Below the pieces are notes generated by a model. It was not told where the DNA came from and did no database searches. It saw only the letters and a program-made list of their open reading frames with translations. This document shows positions 1 through 5,746 of a stretch of 5,746 bases of DNA, piece by piece. This DNA is from an uncultured Rhodospirillales bacterium (GTDB lineage Bacteria > Pseudomonadota > Alphaproteobacteria > RF32 > CAG-239): contig CADBMA010000014.1 in the NCBI GenBank assembly GCA_902795665.1, positions 1 through 5,746 on the forward strand, given 5' to 3'. Position 1 is the stretch's first letter. Every line of letters begins with the position of its first letter. The translations under genes and the position numbers were made by a program.

Positions 1-24
1 GCGAAAAGTTTTTTTATCTTGCAT
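1..24 (-). CDS. 5' end of an unidentified gene (first 8 codons only)
   Basis: An ATG at 24-22 opens a minus-strand frame that stays open to the window edge and reads MQDKKTFR. A GGAG Shine-Dalgarno lies 10 nt upstream of the ATG, at about 35-38, which is good spacing. Only 24 nt are visible, so the product cannot be named. The gene starts about 20 nt after the U-rich tail of an intrinsic terminator, which leaves no room for a promoter in between. If the gene is real, its transcript must therefore read through that terminator, making the upstream structured RNA its likely 5' leader. The call rests on the start codon, the ribosome site and the context, not on homology. Confidence 0.4.
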
Positions 25-44
25 AGTTTTATAACTCCATAATT

Positions 45-79
45 TTGTTAAAACAAAACCGCCTTTATAAAAAAGGCGG
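45..79 (-). terminator. Intrinsic terminator after the structured leader RNA
   Basis: An 8-bp perfect stem is formed by 59-66 (CCGCCTTT on +) and 72-79 (AAAGGCGG) with a 5-nt loop. On the minus strand the stem is followed by TTTTGTTTT, the expected U-rich tail. The + strand has no U tract after the hairpin (it continues AGGAGC), so the terminator acts on minus-strand transcripts. It lies between the folded element and the start codon at 24, so it either ends a free-standing small RNA or serves as the off-state of an attenuator for that gene. Confidence 0.7.
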
Positions 80-84
80 AGGAG

Positions 85-202
85 CTAACAAACTGCCTAT
101 TACAGTCGCCGTTATTCAGCATATTACCGGCACTCCCCCTAATGGAGGATATTTAAAATAGGTGATGTTTGTTAGACACCGCGGCCGACCTCTCGGCTGC
201 AT
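85..202 (-). ncRNA. Highly structured RNA element, probable cis-regulatory leader of unknown class
   Basis: Read on the minus strand, this stretch folds into nested helices. There is a hairpin at 197-184 (GCCGA, loop GAGG, TCGGC). A 9-bp closing stem CTAACAAAC/GTTTGTTAG joins 175-167 to 93-85, and an inner 6-bp stem CCTATT/AATAGG joins 162-157 to 101-96. Inside are hairpins at 149-134 (TCCTCC, loop ATTA, GGGGGA) and 131-108 (GCCG...CGGC). One pair in the 149-134 hairpin is U-G on the minus strand but would be an A-C mismatch on the plus strand, which favours minus transcription. A terminator and a gene start follow directly. The element is richer in G and C than its flanks. A TATCAT -10-like hexamer lies at 217-212, without a convincing -35. 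I compared it by eye with the TPP, cobalamin, SAM, glycine, FMN, lysine and fluoride riboswitches and with tmRNA, 6S, SRP and RNase P RNA, and none of their signature motifs is present. A dispersed repeat or a stand-alone small RNA remains possible. Confidence 0.5.
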
Positions 203-250
203 AATCAAAGTATGATATTATCAAAAAAATAGCAAGGTTTTTTTATTATT

Positions 251-341
251 ACTGGATTGCTTCTCTTCGTTCGCAATGACGAACGTGTGTAATTACCCAT
301 ATCCGTCATTGCGAGGCGTGATAGCGCCGTGGCAATCCAGT
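251..341. repeat. 91-bp imperfect palindrome, MITE/REP-like dispersed element
   Basis: The outer 10 bp are perfect inverted repeats: ACTGGATTGC at 251-260 and GCAATCCAGT at 332-341. A further 11-bp pair, TCGCAATGACG at 271-281 and CGTCATTGCGA at 304-314, sits inside. The segments between them differ in length and sequence, and each arm can form its own small hairpin (268-273 with 280-285; 315-318 with 325-328). The motif linking 'GTCATTGCGA' to 'GCAATCCAG' is a familiar kind of small palindromic repeat found scattered between genes in many bacteria. It lies just beyond the end of hemW, where it could also fold in the 3' end of that transcript. No transposase or target-site duplication is obvious. 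Confidence 0.7.
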
Positions 342-377
342 TTAAAATAAATGTCACCGCTCCGACTACATGACAAA

Positions 378-1463
378 TTATTTTACCAAATTTTCAATCA
401 GATAATTAAGCACCAAATTACCATTTTTTGTTGCACGAATATGAGACGAGTTTTCAACAAGCATCCCTTGTTCAATAAATTGTCTTACTTTTTCACCATC
501 AATTGCATCTTCAAAATTTATTCCGCATTGTTCTGCAAATCGCTTTTTATCAACACCTTCCACAAGCCTCAATCCCATTATTAACAGCTCTTCTGCACGC
601 TCTTGCGGAACAATCAGCTCCTTATTTCGATGATAATATGTATGATACAATTGTCCGTCTATATGCAATCTTCCAATTCCGCCATTACCAATACCCACAT
701 AGTCATATCCTTGCCAATATCCCAGATTATGCAAGCACTGGTATCCCTTCTGAGCATAGTTTGAAACCTCATAACGCAGATAACCAAAATCTTGCATAAC
801 ATTATCTGAAATCGCATATAATTCACTTGCGGCATCTTCGCTTATTGTTTCAACACCTTTGCGTGCAAACACCGTATTTTCTTCAATTGTCAGCTGATAC
901 AGCGACAAATGTTTCAAGCCCAAACGGCAAGCCCTTTGCAGCTCTTTTTCCCACTCTTGAGATTTTTGCTTTGGACGGGCATAAATTAAATCCATAGAAT
1001 GATTATCAAAATTTTTGCACACCGCATCAATAGATTGCAAAGCCTGTTCCAAATTATGAGTGCGTCCCAAAAAACGCAAATCTGCATCATTTAAGGCCTG
1101 CACCCCCAATGACAACCGATTAACTCCGGCTTGACGCAAATCAGAAAACAATCTGCCGTTATCTGTATTTGGATTGGCCTCAAGCGATATTTCTACATTT
1201 TCATCACAAGGCCAAAGAGCGGCAACTTTATCAATTATCTCACTGACATATCTCGGCTCAATAAGAGAGGGAGTACCACCGCCAAAAAATATGCTGGAAA
1301 CTTGATAACCATCATTCAAACTACGATAATATTCCAAATCATCGAGATATCCGGCAATTATATCTGCCTGATTGACGTTTTTTTCAACTCGGCTATAAAA
1401 ATCGCAATATGGACATTTGCTTTTACAATACGGCCAATGAATATATATCCCTAGTCTTTGCAT
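378..1463 (-). CDS. hemW: HemW, radical-SAM heme chaperone (HemN-like)
   Basis: 361 residues, close to the usual HemW length. The radical-SAM cluster motif is C13-x3-C17-x2-C20 followed by D-F. The Phe at 22 stands where true coproporphyrinogen dehydrogenase HemN has a fourth Cys, so this is HemW rather than HemN. GGGTPS at 61-66 is the SAM-binding glycine motif. YEVSNYA (231-237) and the HNxxYW motif (HNLGYW, 245-250), whose His is linked to heme binding in the family, are present. DLIYARP at 159-164 resembles alphaproteobacterial members. HemW binds heme and delivers it to apo-proteins in the cytoplasm or at the membrane; many databases still label it oxygen-independent coproporphyrinogen oxidase. 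The ATG at 1463 overlaps the hslU stop by one base (TAATG), with only a weak GAAG upstream, so translation is probably coupled to hslU. One oddity is GGIG at 261-264, where the family normally has GAHG or GAHS. Confidence 0.93.
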   Translation of the reverse strand: MQRLGIYIHWPYCKSKCPYCDFYSRVEKNVNQADIIAGYLDDLEYYRSLNDGYQVSSIFFGGGTPSLIEPRYVSEIIDKVAALWPCDENVEISLEANPNTDNGRLFSDLRQAGVNRLSLGVQALNDADLRFLGRTHNLEQALQSIDAVCKNFDNHSMDLIYARPKQKSQEWEKELQRACRLGLKHLSLYQLTIEENTVFARKGVETISEDAASELYAISDNVMQDFGYLRYEVSNYAQKGYQCLHNLGYWQGYDYVGIGNGGIGRLHIDGQLYHTYYHRNKELIVPQERAEELLIMGLRLVEGVDKKRFAEQCGINFEDAIDGEKVRQFIEQGMLVENSSHIRATKNGNLVLNYLIENLVK

Positions 1464-2779
1464 TATAAAATAAACTTCGACAAATCGCTGGCTCCGGTAT
1501 AGCGTCCAAGTTTTTCATCAACCGCTTCTGCCGTAATCAACACCTTTTCTCCGCTGCGATCAGAGGCCGTATAGCTTATATCCTCAAGCAGAATTTCCAA
1601 AACCGTATGTAACCGGCGCGCACCGATATTTTCCACATTTTCATTAATTTGTACGGCAATATCTGCAATACGGTCAATTGCTTCCGGAGTAAATTGCAAA
1701 TCAACATCTTCTGTCTTCATCAAAGCTTCGTATTGCGTAATTAAATTAGCTTCCGGTTCTGTTAAAATTCGCACAAAATCATTATGATTCAGTGCACTCA
1801 GCTCAACTCTTATCGGCAGACGCCCCTGAAGCTCCGGTAGTAAATCCGATGGCTTCGACAGATGAAAAGCCCCCGAGCAAATAAACAAAATATGATTGGT
1901 CTTAACCATACCAAATTTAGTTGAAACCGTAGTACCTTCAATCAACGGCAACAAATCGCGCTGAACACCTTCTCTTGACACATCGCCGCCACGTCTATCA
2001 TCACGGGCGCTGATTTTATCAATTTCATCTATAAAGACAATACCATCATTTTCCACGGCTTTGATGGCTGAAGATACAATTTTATCCTCATCTAAAAGTT
2101 TATCGCATTCCTCCTGCACCACAATTTTGCGAGCATCCATAACTTTCATTTTTTTCGACTTATATTTTTCACCAAACGGCTTGCCCAATATATCTCCAAG
2201 ACTTATCATCCCCATTGAAGCCCCTGGCATTCCCGGAATCTCCATTGTCGGCATAGTGTTGGACTGTGTATCAATAACACTGATTTCAATTTCATTATCA
2301 TCCAACTCGCCTTTGCGATACATTTGACGAAACTTATTTTTGGTTTCTTCTCCGGCTGATACTCCGACCAAAGCCTCCAAAATACGTTCTTCTGCTGACA
2401 AAGCTGCTTTTTCTTCAACTACTTTGCGCATCTGAGTTTTATTTTGAGCAATTGCAATATCCAGCAAATCTCTGATTATTGATTCTACATCACGCCCGAC
2501 ATATCCGATTTCTGTAAATTTGGTCGCCTCAACTTTAATAAAAGGAGCCTTTGCCAATTTAGCCAAGCGGCGAGAAATTTCAGTCTTACCCACTCCTGTC
2601 GGTCCAACCATTAAAATATTCTTCGGCACAATTTCTTCACGCAGATTTTCTTCTACCTGCATCCGACGCCAACGATTGCGAAGCGCAATCGCCACTGCTT
2701 TTTTGGCCTCGTTCTGCCCAACAATAAAACGATCAAGTTCAGATACAATTTCTCTTGGACTAAAATTAGTGCTGCTCAT
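1463..2779 (-). CDS. hslU: HslU, ATPase and unfoldase subunit of the HslVU protease
   Basis: 438 residues from the ATG at 2779, matching the family length (about 440). HslU is the AAA+ ring that unfolds substrates and threads them into HslV in the cytoplasm. Visible motifs are N-terminal SPREIVSELD; Walker A GPTGVGKT (59-66); pore loop GYVG (92-95); a variable I-domain (about 110-235) rich in Met, Gly and Pro around 176-195; Walker B IVFIDE (247-252); ELQGRLPIRVEL around 316-327 with the likely arginine finger R320; and sensor-2 region NIGARRL (385-390). The C-terminal tail, ending DLSKFIL, is the part that docks into HslV. An in-frame TTG at 2797 would add six residues, but the AAAAGG at about 2790-2795 then makes a good ribosome site for the ATG at 2779, so I chose the ATG. 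It overlaps the end of hslV by 14 nt. Confidence 0.97.
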   Translation of the reverse strand: MSSTNFSPREIVSELDRFIVGQNEAKKAVAIALRNRWRRMQVEENLREEIVPKNILMVGPTGVGKTEISRRLAKLAKAPFIKVEATKFTEIGYVGRDVESIIRDLLDIAIAQNKTQMRKVVEEKAALSAEERILEALVGVSAGEETKNKFRQMYRKGELDDNEIEISVIDTQSNTMPTMEIPGMPGASMGMISLGDILGKPFGEKYKSKKMKVMDARKIVVQEECDKLLDEDKIVSSAIKAVENDGIVFIDEIDKISARDDRRGGDVSREGVQRDLLPLIEGTTVSTKFGMVKTNHILFICSGAFHLSKPSDLLPELQGRLPIRVELSALNHNDFVRILTEPEANLITQYEALMKTEDVDLQFTPEAIDRIADIAVQINENVENIGARRLHTVLEILLEDISYTASDRSGEKVLITAEAVDEKLGRYTGASDLSKFIL

Positions 2780-3305
2780 CTTTAGATACCTTTTCAATAA
2801 TCAAATTATGGTTAGTATAAACATCAATATCACCGGCAATATTCATGGCCTTGCGTGCAATATCTTCAGGGCTCAAACCCTCTACATCAGACAATGCTTT
2901 TGCTGCTGCCATCGCATAATTGCCGCCGCTGCCAATTCCGATAATTCCATCATCAGGTTCCATAACTTCTCCGGTTCCGGATATCACCAACGAAACATCT
3001 TTGTCTGCAACAATCATAAAGGCTTGCAACTGCCGCAAATATTTATCCATTCGCCAATCTTTTGCCAATTCCACCGCCGCGCGTTTAAGCTGATAAGCAT
3101 ACTTTTCCAATTTTCCTTCCAGCCTTTCAATCAGTGTAATGCCATCAGCAGCTGCGCCGGCAAATCCGGCAATAATTTTGCCATTGCCAATACGACGAAC
3201 CTTTACGGATTTTGATTTAAAAATCACCGTTTCGCCCAAAGTTGCCTGACCATCACCGGCAATAACTACCTCGTTGCCTTTGCGGACGCATAAAATCGTA
3301 GTCAT
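2766..3305 (-). CDS. hslV: HslV, proteolytic subunit of the HslVU protease
   Basis: 179 residues, the normal size. HslV forms the double-hexamer peptidase core of the bacterial proteasome-like complex with HslU. Removal of Met1 exposes the catalytic Thr of TTILCVRKG. AGDGQATLG (residues 16-24 counting Met) and the following KVRRIGNGKIIAGFAGAAADG stretch are typical, and the Lys of KVRR corresponds to the family's active-site Lys33. Between the TLG motif and KVRR there is one residue more than in the E. coli protein. RAAVELAKDWRMDKYLRQL, VADKDVSLVISGTG and IGSGGNYAMAAAKAL are strongly conserved and of alphaproteobacterial flavour. The ATG at 3305 is preceded by AGGGAG about 9 nt upstream. The gene begins 51 bp after murI ends and overlaps hslU by 14 nt. 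No sigma-32-like heat-shock promoter could be made out in that gap, so cotranscription from murI is the simpler reading. Confidence 0.97.
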   Translation of the reverse strand: MTTILCVRKGNEVVIAGDGQATLGETVIFKSKSVKVRRIGNGKIIAGFAGAAADGITLIERLEGKLEKYAYQLKRAAVELAKDWRMDKYLRQLQAFMIVADKDVSLVISGTGEVMEPDDGIIGIGSGGNYAMAAAKALSDVEGLSPEDIARKAMNIAGDIDVYTNHNLIIEKVSKDEQH

Positions 3306-3356
3306 ATAATTTTTCTCCCTAAATTTATCTTATTTATTGGTATATGTAGGTAATTT

Positions 3357-4151
3357 TTATTCTCTTTGCAAGAGGGCTTTTGTCAAATGAATATCCGGAA
3401 AAAGTCTTAATGCAACTTGTTGAGAATGCTTATTCAGCAAGCTCACTGAAAACTCTCGCTCTCCGTTACGGCTCAAAAGCGTTTCTATTTCCTGATGACG
3501 GCGCAGATAGTCCTTAAGTTTGTTTGCCATTAACTCATCTTGTGAAACAATCCTAACTTTCGGCAGTGCTGCACGGAAAAAATCTTTAAGCAATGGATAA
3601 TGCGTGCATCCCAAAATTAAGCTATCGCACTTGGTAAATTGCTCTGCATATTGACACACCAAATCACGAGCCGCGGCAAAATCATTGCACTCAATTGCCG
3701 GAACCAATTCCGGTGCCGCAATTTCGACAATTTGCAATTGCGAATTTAGCTTTAGCAGTTCTGTCCTATATATATGTGACCGTACCGTAGCATTGGTGGC
3801 AACCACACCCACCGTCCGCGATAAATTTTCAACCGCAACTTCTACAGTCGGTATAACCACACCCAAAACTTTAACATCAGGCGCAAATTCCGGAATAAAG
3901 CGCTGCTGAATATAACGCAAACATATCGAGGTTGCTGTATTGCAGGCAATAATTATAATTTTGCAACCGCGCGAAATCATATAGCGCATTGCCTCAAGTG
4001 TATAACCCAAAATCCGTCCCGAGGTTTTATCTCCATAGGGAAGATGCGCCGAATCACCATAATACAAATAGTCATATTCGGGGAGAGAATCAATGAAAGA
4101 CTTGGTTATAACCAAACCACCCAAACCGGAATCAAAAACACCTATTTTCAT
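3357..4151 (-). CDS. murI: Glutamate racemase MurI
   Basis: 264 residues, the standard length. MurI interconverts L- and D-glutamate without a cofactor, supplying D-Glu for the peptidoglycan stem peptide in the cytoplasm. FDSGLGG at 6-12 carries the substrate-binding Asp7 and Ser8. YYGDSAHLPYG at 30-40 is the next family block. ACNTAT (69-74) holds the first catalytic Cys (C70), and GCTHYPLL (181-188) holds the second (C182) with His184 beside it. All key residues are intact. The ATG at 4151 begins MKIGVFDSG, the usual N-terminus; the ribosome site before it is weak (TAGTGG about 5 nt upstream). It is the first gene of the murI-hslV-hslU-hemW run. The AT-rich gap of roughly 200 bases upstream (4152-4351), between it and the csp terminator, probably holds the promoter, but no hexamer pair there is convincing. 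Confidence 0.96.
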   Translation of the reverse strand: MKIGVFDSGLGGLVITKSFIDSLPEYDYLYYGDSAHLPYGDKTSGRILGYTLEAMRYMISRGCKIIIIACNTATSICLRYIQQRFIPEFAPDVKVLGVVIPTVEVAVENLSRTVGVVATNATVRSHIYRTELLKLNSQLQIVEIAAPELVPAIECNDFAAARDLVCQYAEQFTKCDSLILGCTHYPLLKDFFRAALPKVRIVSQDELMANKLKDYLRRHQEIETLLSRNGEREFSVSLLNKHSQQVALRLFPDIHLTKALLQRE

Positions 4152-4344
4152 TTTTTGCCACTACATCTTACTTTTACCAATTGTTTTAAAATGTTAACAA
4201 CATTTTGGCAATAAAAAAATTTAGATACTTCTCTTACATTAAGATAAAATTTAGAATTATCTATATTTTTTACAATATACAATCAAACAAAAATAAGAAA
4301 TAGTTTATGTACATCATTATACAGCAAAAACTACAAAATAGCCA

Positions 4345-4386
4345 CCCTCAAAACAAATATCCCCGAAAAATCGGGGATATTTGTTA
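4345..4386 (-). terminator. Strong intrinsic terminator of the cold shock gene
   Basis: A perfect 15-bp inverted repeat (4352-4366 with 4371-4385) with a 4-nt loop encloses a CCCCGA/TCGGGG core. Read on the minus strand it begins about 10 nt after the csp stop codon and ends in a U-rich run (TTTGTTTTT). The plus-strand exit is not U-rich. It should separate the cold shock transcript from murI. Confidence 0.85.
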
Positions 4387-4394
4387 GCTTATAA

Positions 4395-4607
4395 TTAATT
4401 ATGCAGGATAGACAAGTTATGCGCTTCCGGACGACCGACACGATCTGGAATAATTTCAAAAGACAATTCCTGACCTTCTGTAATGTGATCCAATCCTGAT
4501 TTTTGAACCGCGGTTATATGAACAAAAATATCCTTTTCATGTTCAGGAGTTTTTATAAAACCGTAGCCTTTTTTATTATTAAACCATTTTACCGTACCAT
4601 TAAGCAT
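4395..4607 (-). CDS. Cold shock protein (CspA family), single cold-shock domain
   Basis: 70 residues, the standard size of a stand-alone cold-shock-domain protein. These proteins bind single-stranded RNA or DNA and act as RNA chaperones in the cytoplasm. NGTVKWFN opens the domain with Trp8 and Phe9. RNP1 is KGYGFI (13-18) and RNP2 is DIFVHITA (27-34), so the aromatic nucleic-acid-binding surface is intact. The C-terminus GRPEAHNLSIL corresponds to the usual GPQAANV segment with His where Ala is common. The start is the ATG at 4607, preceded by AAAAGGAAC at proper spacing. An in-frame TTG at 4670 would add a 21-residue tail unrelated to the family and is rejected. The gene is monocistronic by appearance, with a candidate promoter upstream and a strong terminator downstream. 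Which Csp paralogue it is, and whether it is cold-induced, cannot be told. Confidence 0.95.
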   Translation of the reverse strand: MLNGTVKWFNNKKGYGFIKTPEHEKDIFVHITAVQKSGLDHITEGQELSFEIIPDRVGRPEAHNLSILHN

Positions 4608-4656
4608 TTTTAGTTCCTTTTGTTGTAAATTAAGTAAAAAATATCGCGACAATTTG

Positions 4657-4684
4657 GATATAATTATCAATATGACATTTTCAA
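4657..4684 (-). promoter_or_regulatory. Candidate sigma-70-type promoter for the cold shock gene
   Basis: On the minus strand TTGAAA (4684-4679, 5 of 6 matches to TTGACA) is followed after 16 nt by TATATC (4662-4657, 4 of 6 to TATAAT). It lies between the amidohydrolase stop at 4697 and the csp start, and would give a 5' leader of roughly 40 nt. In such AT-rich DNA these matches arise easily by chance. Confidence 0.35.
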
Positions 4685-4696
4685 TACAACGCCGAA

Positions 4697-5746
4697 CTAT
4701 TTCTTCATCTTTTTTATTTTTTCAGCCAAAATATGTGCTTGTGCAATTATATCCTCTTCTCCTGTAACATGACGATTTTCCATAATCAATTTCCCGTCAC
4801 AAATCACATCACAAACCACTGAACTGTCCACCGCATAAACCATATTTGATACAAGATTATAATTTGGCGTCATAAACGGATTATCCAAATCAACCAAAAT
4901 ACAATCCGCTAACGCTCCTTTGCAAATCTTTCCGGCATCAAGACCAAAGGCCTTCGCGCCGTTATAAGTAGCCACTTCAAAAATATTTTCTGCCGCACCT
5001 GCCAAAGCTGAATTGGCCTGACATTTAGCCATCAATGAGCATATTTTCATAGCCTCAATCATACTCAGATTGTTGTTTGAACTGGCCCCATCTGTCCCTA
5101 AAGTAATTTTATTCGGCATAATATCATACAGTTTTTCAAACATAAACATACCTGAATTGAGTTTGAAATTGGAAGTCGGATTGGTCGCAATAAACGCTCC
5201 TCGTTCCTTAATCAACTCAATATCATCATCAGACAAATGCACTGCGTGTGCCAAAATTGTTTTAGGTGTCAAAAGCCCCAAGCTATCCAGTTTTGCAACC
5301 GGCGACATACCATATTTTTCAAAACAGTCATGGTTTTCTTGAGCTGTTTCCGAAACATGAATTTGTACATACATATCTTTTTCAGCAGCAACATCACGCG
5401 CATAAGCAAATAATTCATCCGAAACCGTATAAACAGCGTGACAAGACAAACATTTAATAATTCGTTTCGGACACGGATTTACTGCATTAATAAATTTTTG
5501 CGTATCGATTTTTTTCTGTGCCGTAATTTCAGGATTAAACATATCCATTTCCACTTTTGAAATTGCTGCGCGTATTCCCATTTCACTAACCGCACGCATT
5601 GTTTGCTCAGTAAAAAAATACATATCCGCAAAAAACACTGTTCCTGATTTTATCATCTCAAGTATCGCCAATTTACTTGCAACATAAATATCATCTTCCG
5701 TAAATTGCTCTTCTATCGGCCAAATATCTTCTTGCAACCATTCAAA
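4697..5746 (-). CDS. Amidohydrolase, MtaD/TrzA/SsnA type (5'-methylthioadenosine/S-adenosylhomocysteine deaminase-like), N-terminus cut by window edge
   Basis: 349 residues and a stop are visible. The frame is open to the edge, reading FEWLQEDIWPIEE, the usual 'EWL...IWP' segment some 75-80 residues into this family (about 420-440 aa). The true start and the first metal-binding HxH lie outside the window. Counting from the first visible codon, the remaining active-site set is present: IHVSE with His130 (metal) and Glu133; LAHAVHL with His167; and TLGTDGASSNN with Asp219. ATNPTSNFKLNSG (187-199) and the C-terminal beta-domain stretch ADCILVDLDNP are typical. Family members deaminate adenine-containing metabolites such as methylthioadenosine, S-adenosylhomocysteine or adenosine, using one divalent metal; exact substrate cannot be read from sequence. 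SCHAVYTVS (102-110) replaces the usual APHxPYTxS, keeping the His but losing both prolines. No terminator follows; csp begins 89 nt downstream. Confidence 0.88.
   Translation of the reverse strand, partial: FEWLQEDIWPIEEQFTEDDIYVASKLAILEMIKSGTVFFADMYFFTEQTMRAVSEMGIRAAISKVEMDMFNPEITAQKKIDTQKFINAVNPCPKRIIKCLSCHAVYTVSDELFAYARDVAAEKDMYVQIHVSETAQENHDCFEKYGMSPVAKLDSLGLLTPKTILAHAVHLSDDDIELIKERGAFIATNPTSNFKLNSGMFMFEKLYDIMPNKITLGTDGASSNNNLSMIEAMKICSLMAKCQANSALAGAAENIFEVATYNGAKAFGLDAGKICKGALADCILVDLDNPFMTPNYNLVSNMVYAVDSSVVCDVICDGKLIMENRHVTGEEDIIAQAHILAEKIKKMKK

Noticed and set aside
116..118. In-frame TGA after a Cys codon considered as a selenocysteine site
   Set aside because: No selenoprotein family resemblance and no reason to place a bacterial SECIS here; the local stems are better explained as the leader RNA fold.
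251..341. The palindrome as a CRISPR or tRNA-like structure
   Set aside because: There is only one inverted-repeat unit with no spaced direct repeats, and no cloverleaf or TTCRA arm is present.
2780..2797. Upstream TTG start for hslU adding six residues
   Set aside because: The extension contains the AAAAGG ribosome site for the ATG at 2779, which gives the family's normal N-terminus (MSSTNFSPREIVSEL).
2520..3215. Long open frame of 231 codons on the + strand opposite hslU and hslV
   Set aside because: It lies wholly antisense to two strongly conserved genes and its translation shows no recognisable domain; it is a shadow of their codon pattern.
3306..3356. Heat-shock (sigma-32) promoter before hslV
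   Set aside because: The gap is AT-rich and contains no CTTGAAA-like -35 or CCCCAT-like -10 element at proper spacing.
4152..4351. Possible small gene or RNA in the gap upstream of murI
   Set aside because: The stretch is AT-rich with frequent stops, has no stable hairpins outside the csp terminator and no ribosome site before a plausible frame; at most it holds the murI promoter.
4608..4670. Upstream TTG start for the cold shock protein adding 21 residues
   Set aside because: The added residues are unlike any Csp N-terminus, and a clear AAGGA site precedes the ATG at 4607, which gives the canonical 70-residue protein.

Overview
The window is an AT-rich bacterial chromosome segment. Every recognisable protein gene lies on the minus strand, so transcription runs from high to low coordinates. 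HslV and HemW resemble alphaproteobacterial forms (for example the AAVELAKDW...KYLRQL and ADKDVSLV stretches of HslV, and DLIYARP in HemW). With the AT-rich composition this suggests a low-GC alphaproteobacterium, possibly host-associated or gut-derived. That is an inference from family resemblance, not a database match.

Layout in transcription order: (1) 5746-4697, the C-terminal three quarters or so of an MtaD/TrzA/SsnA-type amidohydrolase (adenosine-derivative deaminase family), cut by the window edge. (2) 4607-4395, a 70-residue cold shock protein with its own candidate promoter and a perfect 15-bp terminator hairpin. (3) After an AT-rich gap of about 200 bases (4152-4351) with no convincing gene or structure, a tight block murI-hslV-hslU-hemW (4151-378). 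hslV and hslU overlap by 14 nt and hslU and hemW by 1 nt (TAATG). (4) A 91-bp imperfect palindrome of the dispersed MITE/REP-like kind (251-341). (5) A compact, GC-richer, highly structured element on the minus strand (about 202-85) that runs into an intrinsic terminator (79-45). Only about 20 nt later comes a Shine-Dalgarno and the first 8 codons of a gene that leaves the window.

The central genes are housekeeping. MurI makes D-glutamate for peptidoglycan, HslVU is the two-component ATP-dependent protease, and HemW is a radical-SAM heme chaperone. Their grouping looks like a shared transcription unit rather than one pathway. The part that most deserves a second look is the left end. The structured RNA has two identical UCCUCC segments that can each pair with one GGGGGA segment, and the second lies at the base of the terminator. 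That is what a transcription-attenuation leader or riboswitch would look like, but I cannot match it to a named RNA class. No CRISPR array, tRNA, rRNA, transposase or defence system is visible.
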